Shown piece after piece: positions 1 to 8,989 of a stretch of DNA of 57,830 nt; the first letter of the stretch is position 1, and each line of letters begins with the position of its first letter. Below the pieces are notes generated by a model, which made no database searches, had not been told where the DNA came from, and saw only the letters and a program-made list of their open reading frames with translations. Origin of the DNA: Tannerella sp. GTDB taxonomy: Bacteria; Bacteroidota; Bacteroidia; Bacteroidales; Tannerellaceae. The translations under genes were made by a program, and so were the position numbers. Where the stretch lies: NCBI GenBank assembly GCA_031270465.1, contig JAISXP010000176.1:1-57830 (forward strand), in the 5' to 3' direction.

Positions 1-2
1 AT

Positions 3-941
3 TGGCTGCTGTTCGTCATCCTCTCTGTGGTGCTGCTCCTCATTGTCATTTTCCAATCCTGTGAGCAAAAACAACCAGCTGCACCACAGCTAACACAGGA
101 ACAATTACAACGCAAGCAAGTTGTGGATAGCCTGACAAAGGTGACAAAGATATTGGAGCTAAGACGCGACAGCTTAAAAACAATAGAAGAACACGAGGCG
201 AACTTGAGCCGTAAGATAATAAAAACCATCAACGCGGACAACGAACTGTTGGTGGACGTTATGCTGAAAACCCTCGTGGCAACGCAACCGAGAGACACAG
301 TATCTGAGCGCTGGTATCCCATTTGGTACATGATCAACGAACATATTTATCATGTTGCACCACCATCTATCGCGCCACCGTTGAAACCACGTGAACCCGA
401 TTTGGTCATCTACATTATCAATTTTAAAGAAAAAACCGTCGATAAAGTGAGGATGGTCAATCCGCCGAACACTAACGACATGCGTAGTATATTCCTCGAT
501 TCTATCGCAGGTTATAAAAGAGAACATACACTCACAGGTGATTTCGATGGAGATGGACGACAGGACGTTTTTGATCTGCGTGATGACGATCGCTCAAAAC
601 GTTCAAAACGCATTCCTTTTTTTTCACAGGAAACCTATCAACTTCCGTGGGGATACTTCATCCACAACGAAGGAGACCTCGATGGAGATGGCGCAGATGA
701 GATTGCTTTTTATGGCAGCATTATGAACATGGGGCGTTATCATGTATGGTCGTTGAAAAACGGAATATGGAAATACCGGTTAGGTGTTGGCCTCACATCA
801 GATATGAGGGCAGTAGGAATAGCACCGGTTAGAAAACACCCTACGAAAAAAGGATGGGCGCGCATTCGAACAATTGGGCCAGTTCGATCATCCTCAGATG
901 TCGTATATGTGGAAGAAAAGGACATCAATCTAAGAGAATAA
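3..941 (+). CDS. Putative lipoprotein with Asp-rich repeats (5' end outside window)
   Basis: The reading frame is already open at base 3, so the gene starts upstream; a GTG at 27 is only an internal candidate start. The N-terminus visible is a hydrophobic stretch followed by FQSCEQK, which looks like a Bacteroidetes lipobox with the acylated Cys, so the product is probably an outer-membrane or periplasmic lipoprotein. A charged, coiled-coil-prone segment follows (about residues 20-65 from the GTG). Two Asp-rich loops, DFDGDGRQD and DLDGDGADE, resemble calcium-binding EF-hand-like or FG-GAP-type loops. No enzyme motif is seen. Function is unknown; secretion and possible calcium binding are inferences from these motifs. 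Confidence 0.6.
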   Translation, partial: WLLFVILSVVLLLIVIFQSCEQKQPAAPQLTQEQLQRKQVVDSLTKVTKILELRRDSLKTIEEHEANLSRKIIKTINADNELLVDVMLKTLVATQPRDTVSERWYPIWYMINEHIYHVAPPSIAPPLKPREPDLVIYIINFKEKTVDKVRMVNPPNTNDMRSIFLDSIAGYKREHTLTGDFDGDGRQDVFDLRDDDRSKRSKRIPFFSQETYQLPWGYFIHNEGDLDGDGADEIAFYGSIMNMGRYHVWSLKNGIWKYRLGVGLTSDMRAVGIAPVRKHPTKKGWARIRTIGPVRSSSDVVYVEEKDINLRE

Positions 942-969
942 GTAACAAATTCATAAAATCTACAAAATT

Positions 970-1179
970 ATGCAAACGCGAAATGAAAAAATAAGAAAAG
1001 GAACAGAACGGGGACACGAACTCCTGATGCGATACAAAAAGGACTTAGAACAGTTCGTTAATGAAATAGATGCGTACAATCCGAAAAGCGCAGACAACGG
1101 ATATTCAGATGATGAATTTGTGAACATGCCTCCGAATTACGGATTGGCTAAATCTTTGAACGGCTGTGCATGGAGGTGA
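970..1179 (+). CDS. Small hypothetical protein, 3' end antisense to the next gene
   Basis: A 69-residue ORF begins 28 bases after the lipoprotein gene and could be cotranscribed with it. The first about 50 residues are charged and helical-looking (RKGTERGHELLMRYKKDLEQ) and look protein-like. The last about 14 codons lie over the 3' end of the oppositely oriented pseudouridine synthase gene, so that part has no independent support. It may be a genuine small gene or the remnant of a longer gene whose original 3' end was replaced. Not recognised. Confidence 0.35.
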   Translation: MQTRNEKIRKGTERGHELLMRYKKDLEQFVNEIDAYNPKSADNGYSDDEFVNMPPNYGLAKSLNGCAWR

Positions 1180-1889
1180 TCTTCGCCGTCTGTTGCATAT
1201 TCCGGATGTAGGGTGGTAAAGGCTTCCCAGAGCGCGTCTTTCGGCAGGGGGGCTGTTATGCGGGTTTCTTCGCCTTTGACGGGATGCGGAAATTTGATTT
1301 GCCATGCGTGGAGATGGATGCCTCCGTCGGGATTGGAACGGGGATAGCCGTATTTCAGGTCACCGCGGACAGGACAACCGATGGCTGCCAGCTGGCAGCG
1401 AATTTGGTGGTGTCGTCCTGTTTCAAGGTCTATTTCCAGCAGATGATAGCGATCGGATGAAGCGACATGCCGGTAGTGGAGTATGGCCGGCCGGGTGTTG
1501 GGGCGTTCCTTTGCGAAGGCATACGAACGGTTTTTCTTGGTATTCCGCTCTATGTAGTGTACTAATGCGTCGTTTTCCTTTGGTGGAGGGTTTTTTACGA
1601 TAGCCAGGTAGGTTTTCCGGATTTCTTTTTGCTGAAACATCCTGTTGATGCGCACCAGCGCCTTGGAAGTGCGTGCAAACATTACGGCGCCACTCACAGG
1701 GCGGTCTATGCGGTGGGCTACGCCTAAAAAGACTTCACCCTGCTTATGGTATTTTTCTTTCAGATAAGTCTTCACTGCCTGCTCCAGCGACACATCGCCC
1801 GTCGGGTCGGCCTGTACGATCTCTCCACAATATTTATTGATGATAATCAGATGATTGTCTTCGTAGAGAACCTTATTTTCGATGTTCAT
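1137..1889 (-). CDS. RluA-family pseudouridine synthase
   Basis: A 250-residue enzyme expected to isomerise specific uridines in rRNA or tRNA to pseudouridine. The family signature HRIDRPVSG is at residues 59-67 with the catalytic Asp at about 62, and a second conserved motif, TGRHHQIR, at about 157-164. There is no N-terminal S4 RNA-binding domain, so this is the short RluA form, not RluC or RluD proper; the target site cannot be assigned. It starts 22 bases after panB on the minus strand and is probably the last gene of that run. Its 3' end overlaps a small plus-strand ORF. Confidence 0.9.
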   Translation of the reverse strand: MNIENKVLYEDNHLIIINKYCGEIVQADPTGDVSLEQAVKTYLKEKYHKQGEVFLGVAHRIDRPVSGAVMFARTSKALVRINRMFQQKEIRKTYLAIVKNPPPKENDALVHYIERNTKKNRSYAFAKERPNTRPAILHYRHVASSDRYHLLEIDLETGRHHQIRCQLAAIGCPVRGDLKYGYPRSNPDGGIHLHAWQIKFPHPVKGEETRITAPLPKDALWEAFTTLHPEYATDGEDHLHAQPFKDLANP

Positions 1890-1911
1890 TTTTTACGTTG
1901 GAGGCTCCCCC

Positions 1912-2727
1912 TCAATACTGTTCTTTTTCGTTGGGGAAATTACCGGAACGGACGTCGTGGATGTACTGTTGCACTGCGCCGGTGATTTCTTCGTAGAGAT
2001 TCAGGTAACGGCGGAGGAAACGCGGTGAAAATTCGTTGTTCAGTCCCAGCATGTCCTGCAATACCAGTACCTGTCCATCGACGTGTCCTCCTGCGCCGAT
2101 GCCGATGAGCGGGATTTTCAGTTCTTTTGCTGTTTTTTCGCCCAGTGCGGCGGGTATTTTTTCCAGTACGATGCCAAAACATCCGAGGTCTTCAAGCAGA
2201 TGTGCGTCGGAAAGCAGTTTGGCGGCTTCGGCTTCGTCCTGAGCGCGTACGGCGTAGGTGCCGAATTTATTGATGGATTGCGGCGTCAATCCCAGATGTC
2301 CCATCACGGGGATGCCTGCACTGAGGATGCGTGTTACCGATTCGCTGATTTCGGCGCCTCCTTCGAGTTTCACTGCCGCAGCCCCGGTTTCTTTCATGAT
2401 CCGGATGGCAGAAGCCAGCGCTTCCTTTGAATTACCCTGGTATGAGCCGAAAGGGAGATCGACCACTACCAAAGCCCTTTTAACGCCCCGTACTACTGCT
2501 GCGGCATAGTTGATCATTTCATTCAGCGTGATGGGCAGCGTGGTGTCGTAACCGGCCATTACGTTGGCGCCGGAATCGCCCACCAATACTACGTCCACTC
2601 CTGCATGGTCGAGTATCCGCGCCATGGAATAATCGTAAGCGGTGAGTACGGTGATTTTCTCGCCTTTGAGCTTCATGGCGCTCAAGACATGGGTGGTTAT
2701 TTTTCTAACGTTTTGGTGTATGGACAT
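1912..2727 (-). CDS. panB: 3-methyl-2-oxobutanoate hydroxymethyltransferase
   Basis: PanB makes ketopantoate from 2-oxoisovalerate and methylene-tetrahydrofolate, the first committed step of pantothenate and CoA synthesis in the cytoplasm. The 271 residues match the usual family length. The N-terminal barrel motif [13 protein letters not shown] is at about 28-40, [15 protein letters not shown] at 49-63 (metal-binding Asp about 51), [11 protein letters not shown] with Asp about 90, and KLEGG with Glu about 122. It lies 15 bases downstream of the second coiled-coil gene and 22 bases upstream of the pseudouridine synthase, so it is likely cotranscribed. No panC or panD is nearby. Confidence 0.95.
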   Translation of the reverse strand: MSIHQNVRKITTHVLSAMKLKGEKITVLTAYDYSMARILDHAGVDVVLVGDSGANVMAGYDTTLPITLNEMINYAAAVVRGVKRALVVVDLPFGSYQGNSKEALASAIRIMKETGAAAVKLEGGAEISESVTRILSAGIPVMGHLGLTPQSINKFGTYAVRAQDEAEAAKLLSDAHLLEDLGCFGIVLEKIPAALGEKTAKELKIPLIGIGAGGHVDGQVLVLQDMLGLNNEFSPRFLRRYLNLYEEITGAVQQYIHDVRSGNFPNEKEQY

Positions 2728-2742
2728 ACGATGTCAGGATGA

Positions 2743-3627
2743 CTATTTTTTCAGTTCGATTTTAACGCTTCCCACTGTGGTTCCGTCGGAGAATATTTTT
2801 ATTTCGTACAGGCCGGCAGTCATACCGTTGTTATCGGAAAATACGCAGACTTCGATGTCTCGGTTTTCGTATTCGATGTTGCGTTTATCGGTATATACCA
2901 GCGTTGCGCCGTCCTGTGCGGTGAAAGTGTTGTTGTCCGAACCGGTCATCACCTGCCGGTCTGGTTTGATGACCTGTATGTAAAAGAGCCGTTCGCCTGC
3001 TGCCGCTACCTGATTTTCGCGTACGGTGAAGCAGGTTTTCAGTCGTTTGATGTTTTTCACTCGTTGGGTTTCCTTGCTGCGGTTGTTCAATCCTTGTACG
3101 GTGATGTCGGAAATGGAGAGTATTTGCGCTTTTTGAACGGTGCCGGTCAGTTTTTCCTTGTCTTCCGTTAGCCGTAGGCTTTGTTCTTTTTCTTGCGACA
3201 GGGAGGCGGTCAGTTCCTCTTTTTCCGTCAGTAATGCCTGATTGCGGGCGTTAAGCGAATCCACTTTTGCAAACAGCCCTTTCAGTACTCCGCGCAACGA
3301 GGACAGTTCTTTTTGGTATGTTTTGATTTTATATTCGTTATCGGCTTGGATTTGCAGTAATCTTGTGATTTTTTCCTGCTGTTCCTCCGCCAGATGCTGT
3401 AAACTGTCGTTATCGGTCTTCAGTGTACCAAATTCGTTTTGCAGCTGGGTTAAATCCTGTTCCAGCGCATTTTTTTGCTGTTCGAGGAAGGTTTGTACGG
3501 TAGCGGCGTTGCGTTTCACTTCGAAATATTTGTAAATGGCAACTCCTGCGGCGGCAGCTACTATCAATGTGATGATAATCAATAAAATAAGGCCGCCTTT
3601 TCCGGATTTTTTTTGTTCGTTATTCAT
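2743..3627 (-). CDS. Membrane-anchored coiled-coil protein, paralogue 1
   Basis: A 294-residue protein with a short lysine-rich cytoplasmic start, one transmembrane segment at about residues 13-33, a long heptad-rich coiled coil at about 35-165, and a C-terminal beta-rich domain from about 170 that begins near ILSISDITVQGLNN and contains KTCFTVREN and YEIKIFSDG. It is clearly a duplicate of the next upstream gene, sharing the same architecture and long identical blocks. The coiled coil and globular domain should lie outside the inner membrane (inference from topology). The family is not one I can name; similar Bacteroidetes proteins are often mislabelled SMC-like because of the coiled coil. 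Confidence 0.75.
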   Translation of the reverse strand: MNNEQKKSGKGGLILLIIITLIVAAAAGVAIYKYFEVKRNAATVQTFLEQQKNALEQDLTQLQNEFGTLKTDNDSLQHLAEEQQEKITRLLQIQADNEYKIKTYQKELSSLRGVLKGLFAKVDSLNARNQALLTEKEELTASLSQEKEQSLRLTEDKEKLTGTVQKAQILSISDITVQGLNNRSKETQRVKNIKRLKTCFTVRENQVAAAGERLFYIQVIKPDRQVMTGSDNNTFTAQDGATLVYTDKRNIEYENRDIEVCVFSDNNGMTAGLYEIKIFSDGTTVGSVKIELKK

Positions 3628-3662
3628 GTTGTTTTAAATTTAGAATGTTTAGATATGTGTTT

Positions 3663-4562
3663 TTATTTTAATTCGAATTTGGTATTTCCCAACAAATAGC
3701 CGTCGCAATATATTTTTATTTCGTAAGTGCCGGCTGTTTCGCGGTTGGCGTTATCCGAGAAAATACACACTTCGAGGTCTTTGTTTTCGTATTCAACCGA
3801 ACGTTTATCCGTATATACCGTTTCATTACCGTCGTATGCGGCAAAAACGTCGTTGTTTTTGTTGGCGATCACTTGTTTGTTGGGTTTAATGATTTGCACA
3901 TAAAAGAGCCTTTCTCCGGTTTCTGCCACCTGATTGGCGCGCACGGTGAAGCAGGTTTTTAACTTTTCCACGTAGCGTATTCGCTGGGTTTCTTTTCCTC
4001 GATTGTTCAACCCCACTACCGTAATATCCGAAATGGAGAGAATCTGCGCTTTCTGCACCGTGGTGGCAAGTTTTTCCTTGTCTTCCGACAGTCTTGCCCG
4101 CTGTTCCCTTTCCTGAGACAGCGACCGCGTAAGTTCTTTCTTTTCCTGGGTAAGCAACAGGTTTCTCGTGTTCAGCGAATCGACCTGTACGATGTAACTT
4201 TTCAGCACTTCGCGTAATGACGCAAGTTCTTTCTGGTACGTTTTGATTTTATATACGTTGTCGGCCTGAATGTTCAAAAGTTTGGTGATCCTTTCCTGTT
4301 GCTCCGTCGCCAGATGTTGCAAACTGTCATTATCGGTCTGCAGAGCGCCAAATTCACCCTGTAATTGTGTCAAATCCTGTTCCAGCGTGTTTTTTTGCTG
4401 CTCAAGAATCGCTTGTGTGTCGGCAGAGACCTGTTTCAGGTCGCCGTATTTGAAAATCAGAATCCCCACTCCTGCAACCAGCATAAGAATGATGATAATC
4501 AGAAGGATAAAAATGCCTTTGGGCGATTTTGCCTGCCCGATGATCGTATGGTTATCTTCCAT
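3663..4562 (-). CDS. Membrane-anchored coiled-coil protein, paralogue 2
   Basis: A 299-residue paralogue of the preceding entry and upstream of it on the minus strand by 35 bases. The order is a cytoplasmic start, one transmembrane segment at about 15-37, a coiled coil at about 40-170, and a beta-rich C-terminal domain beginning near ILSISDITVVGLNN. Divergence is highest in the N-terminus and at the C-terminal edge strands, while the coiled coil (for example TDNDSLQHLA) and the RLFYVQIIKP strand are kept, so both copies seem under selection. A -7 type promoter lies about 34 bases upstream. Function unknown. Confidence 0.75.
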   Translation of the reverse strand: MEDNHTIIGQAKSPKGIFILLIIIILMLVAGVGILIFKYGDLKQVSADTQAILEQQKNTLEQDLTQLQGEFGALQTDNDSLQHLATEQQERITKLLNIQADNVYKIKTYQKELASLREVLKSYIVQVDSLNTRNLLLTQEKKELTRSLSQEREQRARLSEDKEKLATTVQKAQILSISDITVVGLNNRGKETQRIRYVEKLKTCFTVRANQVAETGERLFYVQIIKPNKQVIANKNNDVFAAYDGNETVYTDKRSVEYENKDLEVCIFSDNANRETAGTYEIKIYCDGYLLGNTKFELK

Positions 4563-4595
4563 ATTTTATCATTTTTAAGTAATGAAATAAAAGAA

Positions 4596-4603
4596 CAAAG
4601 TTA
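4596..4603 (-). promoter_or_regulatory. Candidate promoter -7 element for the coiled-coil pair
   Basis: Reading the minus strand gives TAACTTTG, a match to the Bacteroidetes TAnnTTTG element, about 34 bases before the start of the 3663-4562 gene in a 179-base gap after recJ. No convincing -33 TTTG is seen. It would let the coiled-coil genes, panB and the pseudouridine synthase be transcribed independently of recJ. Confidence 0.4.
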
Positions 4604-4741
4604 ATATTAAATTCTTAATTACACACTAAGTGATAAAAATTAAGTTGTACAGCGACCGCAGTTCGGACATCCAAAGGAGCTAAAACCCTATTTTTCGTAT
4701 ATTTGAAGGGTTTACGGCAAGCGCAAAAACAGGGCGTCCCG

Positions 4742-6490
4742 TCATTCACAGATTTTGATATCTTTGATATACAGTTGGACGGTTGTCTTTCCTCTGAAAG
4801 TGTTTTCATCGATGGTATAGCAGATGTCGAAGGGTTTCCCGCTACGGATGGCGTTGTAATGGCCGGCCAGTTGAAATCCGATGGCGGGGAAACACAAGTC
4901 GGGTTGTTTTTCCGAATACACGTCGAGTTTCAGATGTTCGCCGTTCTTGCCGACTAATTTTGCATTGCCGTTGTCTTTTACGGCGCGTGTCAGAAAGACA
5001 GGGTGCATGTTCCGGGGGCCGAATGGTTGAAATTGCTTGAGGATACGGAGGAATTTAGGGGTAATGGCGGCGAAACCGGTCTCAGCGTCGATGAGGACGG
5101 AGGGGATCAGTTGTTCTTCCCTGATCGTGGCTGCCACCGTATCTTCAAACCGCCGGCTAAATTCGGCGATATTTTCTTTTTTGAGGGTCAGGCCGGCCGC
5201 ATACCTGTGTCCGCCGAAGTTTTCCAGCAGGTCGCTACATGTATCAATGGCGGCATACAGGTCGAATCCTTCTACCGATCGTGCCGAGCCGTTGGCAAAA
5301 TCGCCCGATTGCGTGAGAATTACCGTGGGGCGGTAGTATGTTTCAATCAGTCGCGAAGCCACGATTCCTATTACGCCTTTGTGCCATGAGGGATCGTAAA
5401 GCACGGTTGTTTTCCGGTGTTTTGTTTCCGGATTTTCTGCCAGTTTTTCGAGCGCTTGCTGGGTGATGTTTGCGTCAACGTTGCGACGGTTTTCGTTAGA
5501 GTCATTGATTTCCGCACTGAAGCGGGAAGCTTCTTTTTCGTTGTCGGAAATGAGCAGCTCAACGGCTTGTCTGCCCGATTTCATTCTTCCGGCAGCATTG
5601 ATTCGCGGGCCTATTTTGAAAACGATATCGTCTGTTTGTACTTTTATCTTTCCTTCGTCGGGAGCGGTTTCGGCGCTTTCCATTCGGGATACGCGCATGA
5701 TGGATTTCAGTCCCGTCGAAGGATTTTCATTCAGTTTTTGAAGTCCCAACGCTGCCAGTATGCGGTTTTCGCCGTCCATCGGAACGATGTCGGACGCAAT
5801 GCTGACCGCCACCAGATCGATGTACTGGAATACTTCGTCCATGGGAATTTTGTTCGCTTCGGCAAAAGCCTGCAACAATTTGAATCCTATTCCGCAACCC
5901 GACAGTTCCTTGTAGGGGTATTCACAGTTGGGGCGTTTCGGGTTGAGAATGGCAAAAGCAGGCGGCAGTTCTCCTCCCGGGTTGTGATGGTCGCACACAA
6001 TGAAGTCTATTCCCATTGCGGCGGCGTAACGTATTTTTTCCACTGCCTTGATGCCGCAGTCCAAGCAGATGATCAGCGTGCATCCCTTTTCCTTTGCGGT
6101 ATCAATTCCCTTGAAAGATACGCCGTAACCCTCGGTGTAGCGGTCGGGGATGTAAAAATCGACATGGGAACTGCGCGTTTTCAGAAAGGAATATACCATT
6201 GCCACGGAGGTAGTTCCGTCCACGTCGTAATCGCCGTACACCATGATTTTTTCCCGATTCTGTATGGCGCAGGCGATTCTGCTTACTGCTTTTTGCATGT
6301 CTTTCATCAATGCCGGTTGATGCAATTGCTCACAGGAGGGTCTGAAGAAGTTTCTGGCGCTTTCAAATTCATTTATTCCTCTCTGTGCCAGAATGATAGA
6401 CAGCAAGTCATCTACCCACACCGTTTCCGAAAGATGTTTCCTGACGGCGATGTCCGGCAAAGGTTTTACGATCCAGTTTTTATGATACAT
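4742..6490 (-). CDS. recJ: Single-stranded-DNA-specific exonuclease RecJ
   Basis: A 582-residue 5'-3' single-strand DNA exonuclease of the DHH phosphoesterase superfamily, used in recombination and mismatch or base-excision repair. Metal-site motifs are complete: GDYDVDGTTS at about 86-95, LDCG at about 143-146, DHHNPGGE at about 167-174. The DHHA1 part carries INAAGRM and FGGHRYAAGLTL, and the C-terminal OB-type region follows. Length is normal. Its start is five bases after the stop of the PurF-like gene, so the two are probably cotranscribed. Confidence 0.95.
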   Translation of the reverse strand: MYHKNWIVKPLPDIAVRKHLSETVWVDDLLSIILAQRGINEFESARNFFRPSCEQLHQPALMKDMQKAVSRIACAIQNREKIMVYGDYDVDGTTSVAMVYSFLKTRSSHVDFYIPDRYTEGYGVSFKGIDTAKEKGCTLIICLDCGIKAVEKIRYAAAMGIDFIVCDHHNPGGELPPAFAILNPKRPNCEYPYKELSGCGIGFKLLQAFAEANKIPMDEVFQYIDLVAVSIASDIVPMDGENRILAALGLQKLNENPSTGLKSIMRVSRMESAETAPDEGKIKVQTDDIVFKIGPRINAAGRMKSGRQAVELLISDNEKEASRFSAEINDSNENRRNVDANITQQALEKLAENPETKHRKTTVLYDPSWHKGVIGIVASRLIETYYRPTVILTQSGDFANGSARSVEGFDLYAAIDTCSDLLENFGGHRYAAGLTLKKENIAEFSRRFEDTVAATIREEQLIPSVLIDAETGFAAITPKFLRILKQFQPFGPRNMHPVFLTRAVKDNGNAKLVGKNGEHLKLDVYSEKQPDLCFPAIGFQLAGHYNAIRSGKPFDICYTIDENTFRGKTTVQLYIKDIKICE

Positions 6491-6495
6491 GGGTA

Positions 6496-8397
6496 CTAAT
6501 AGGCTCGTTTGTTCTTTCCTTCGATATAATTAATGAACGCATTGGTCACGACTTTATTTCCTCCGGGCGTTGGGTAATCGCCGGTGAAATACCAGTCGCC
6601 GGTGTCATTGGGGCAAGCTTTGTGCAGGTTTTCAATTGATTGATAGATAATTTTTATTTCGGCTTTGATGGAAGAGGTTTTCAGCATTTGAGCGATTTTT
6701 TCTGATATTTCATGGGCAGTAAAAGGTTTGTAGATTTCTTTTACATGATTTTCCATTTTTGCCGCCGGCCATTGTTCCTGTGCTTTGCATCGGTTATAGA
6801 CTTCATTAATAACAGATGATTTGCCTGTTTCTTTCAGCAGTTCGATGGCCGCCTGAAAAGCGACAAATTCGTTCAGTTTGGCCATGTCGATGCCGTAACA
6901 ATCGGGATAGCGTATCTGTGGAGAGGAGGAAACGAAGATGATTTTTTTGGGTCCCAAGCGGTCGAGGATGCGGATGATGCTCAGTTTTAGTGTTGTTCCC
7001 CGCACGATGGAATCGTCGATGATGACCAGACTGTCGATGCCCTTGCGGAGTGTGTCGTAGGTGATGTCGTACACGTGTCCTACCATGCTGGCGCGGTTTT
7101 TATCCTGCGTGATAAAGGTTCTCAACTTGGCATCTTTGATGGCTACTTTTTCTATTCGGGTGTGCACGTCCATGATTTTGTTGAGGCGGGCAGGCGTCAG
7201 TTGGCTGCCTGCTTCGAGAATCAGTTTTTTCTTTTTCTCGTTCAGGTATTCGTTGGCGGCTTCCACCATTCCCAAAAAGGCGATTTCTGCGGTATTGGGG
7301 ATATAGGAAAAGACAGCTGTTTCGAGATTGTGCCGGATGGCCGGCAGTATTTCCGGGATCAGCAGGCGTCCCAGCAGTTTCCGTTCCTTGTAGATGTCCT
7401 TGTCGCTACCGCGTGAGAAGTAGATGCGTTCAAACGAGCAGGATTTCCGTTTGTGCGATGGCTGTATCATTTCTTCGGTAACTGTTCCATTCGCTTTGAC
7501 AATAACAGCATGTCCGGGAGTGATTTCTTGCACCTGTTCCGAGTCGAGGTTGAAAACGGTTTGGATGACAGGCCGTTCGGATGCTACTACCGCTACTTCG
7601 CTGTCATGATAATAATAAGCCGGACGAATGCCGGAGGGATCGCGGTAAAAGAAGGCATCACCGTGTCCGATGATGCCGCTGATGACAAATCCTCCGTCCC
7701 ATTTTTTGCTGGATTCGGCCAAGATGTCCTTAATGTTGATATTTTCGGCTATCAGTTGCGATATCCCTTCGTTTTCATGCCCCTTTTTTTTGAAGATATC
7801 GAACAGGCGCTGGTTTTCGCGGTCGAGGAAATGTCCGATGTTTTCGAGCATGGTCACTGTGTCGGAGTATCCGGTTGGGAATTGTCCTAATTCAATCAGA
7901 ATATTAAACAGGGTATCGACATTGGTCAGGTTGAAGTTGCCTGCCAGAATCAGTGTACGTGTTTTCCAATTGTTTTGCCTTATGACGGGATGGATGGCTT
8001 CCAGCGAGTTGTCGCCGTATGTGCCGTATCGCAGATGTCCCAGGTAAATTTCCCCTGCAAAGGGTATTTCGCTTTTCATCCAGACCGGATTGTTGAGCAG
8101 CTCCGGAGTATGCTTGCCCACTTTGTTGATAGCCGAATATATGCTTTTGAATAAGGCATCCAGCGGCGTTGGTTTGATGCTGCGTTCTCTCGCAATGAAT
8201 TCGTGACCGGGCGACATTCCGATCTTCACACATACGGCTCCTGCTCCGTCCTGTCCGCGATTCCGCTGCTTTTCCATCATCAGATGCAGTTGTTCCAAGC
8301 CATACAAACAACTTCCATACTTAAACTGGTAATATTCGAGCGGTTTTAAAAGCCTGACAAAGGCTATTCCGCATTCGTGCTGTAACTGATCTATCAT
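6496..8397 (-). CDS. PurF-like amidophosphoribosyltransferase (class II glutamine amidotransferase)
   Basis: The family uses glutamine and PRPP to make phosphoribosylamine, the first step of purine synthesis. The start was placed at MIDQLQHECGIAF (633 residues) instead of an in-frame ATG 30 codons upstream, because Cys9 then sits where the N-terminal nucleophile is expected and the extra 30 codons overlap the upstream gene. Further signs are RNRGQDGAGA, GHLRYGTYG, RDPSGIRPAYYY, and the PRPP loop VIIDDSIVRGTT near residue 490. It is longer than ordinary PurF (about 470-500), a size typical of a second Bacteroidales PurF-like protein, so it may be the purine enzyme itself or a paralogue. Confidence 0.85.
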   Translation of the reverse strand: MIDQLQHECGIAFVRLLKPLEYYQFKYGSCLYGLEQLHLMMEKQRNRGQDGAGAVCVKIGMSPGHEFIARERSIKPTPLDALFKSIYSAINKVGKHTPELLNNPVWMKSEIPFAGEIYLGHLRYGTYGDNSLEAIHPVIRQNNWKTRTLILAGNFNLTNVDTLFNILIELGQFPTGYSDTVTMLENIGHFLDRENQRLFDIFKKKGHENEGISQLIAENINIKDILAESSKKWDGGFVISGIIGHGDAFFYRDPSGIRPAYYYHDSEVAVVASERPVIQTVFNLDSEQVQEITPGHAVIVKANGTVTEEMIQPSHKRKSCSFERIYFSRGSDKDIYKERKLLGRLLIPEILPAIRHNLETAVFSYIPNTAEIAFLGMVEAANEYLNEKKKKLILEAGSQLTPARLNKIMDVHTRIEKVAIKDAKLRTFITQDKNRASMVGHVYDITYDTLRKGIDSLVIIDDSIVRGTTLKLSIIRILDRLGPKKIIFVSSSPQIRYPDCYGIDMAKLNEFVAFQAAIELLKETGKSSVINEVYNRCKAQEQWPAAKMENHVKEIYKPFTAHEISEKIAQMLKTSSIKAEIKIIYQSIENLHKACPNDTGDWYFTGDYPTPGGNKVVTNAFINYIEGKNKRAY

Positions 8398-8431
8398 AAA
8401 TAAATTACTGAATAATAAACGGATTCCGGCA

Positions 8432-8878
8432 TTAATTAATATTGATACTGCTGTTGACGATAAATGCACTGGGATATTTCCTGACAATCTGTTTCAACAG
8501 GTACAGTGCGTTGGTTTTGGTGCGAAAATCTCCTACAAATATCTGGAAATTAGGCTCATTGTATTGTTCATAGGCGCGTTGGCCGGGAAAACTGTTCAGA
8601 AAATCGTCTTTCACGGCGTAAGCTTTTCCACGGGCTGCCTGCCCCGACTGGGAGAAAATACGTATCCGGTAACCCTGTACGTTTTTTTGCAGCCGGTTGT
8701 TGGCAATCTGCATCGACAGCAATTCTTCTACCTGTTTCGGATGGTGCAGTCCGATCCGGCGATCGTTCTCAATGTCGGCATATATCTGTAAAGGATAGTC
8801 TTGTGCCGTTAAGACTGTAACCATAGCCGACATAAAAATCATGCTCAGGAAAGATTTCTTGTTTAAATTCAGCAACAT
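8432..8878 (-). CDS. Exported SPOR-like domain protein
   Basis: A 148-residue protein with an N-terminal signal peptide (hydrophobic to about residue 25, cleavage probably after TAQ). The second half reads YRIRIFSQSG, then a KAYAVKDDFLNSFPG helix, NFQIFVGDFRTKTNALYLLKQI and a final PSAFIV strand, which is the repeat pattern of SPOR peptidoglycan-binding domains. It would then bind denuded glycan at the septum from the periplasm; that role is family knowledge. It precedes the PurF-like gene by 34 bases and has a -7 type promoter 31 bases upstream. Confidence 0.75.
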   Translation of the reverse strand: MLLNLNKKSFLSMIFMSAMVTVLTAQDYPLQIYADIENDRRIGLHHPKQVEELLSMQIANNRLQKNVQGYRIRIFSQSGQAARGKAYAVKDDFLNSFPGQRAYEQYNEPNFQIFVGDFRTKTNALYLLKQIVRKYPSAFIVNSSININ

Positions 8879-8908
8879 ACGAAAGAATTGAGTTGATATT
8901 TACTGTTG

Positions 8909-8916
8909 CAAATTTA
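8909..8916 (-). promoter_or_regulatory. Candidate promoter -7 element for the SPOR-purF-recJ run
   Basis: The minus strand reads TAAATTTG about 31 bases upstream of the SPOR-protein start, a TAnnTTTG match. The -33 element is weak. This is the only candidate found for the SPOR, PurF-like and recJ genes. Confidence 0.4.
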
Positions 8917-8989
8917 ATATTAAATTTTGGAAAAACGGTTTATTATTTTTAGACATGGGAAATAAAAAGGGTTTATAAAGGATGTTATG

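Noticed and set aside
5417-6499. Plus-strand ORF of 360 codons
   Set aside because: Antisense of recJ, which has complete catalytic motifs.
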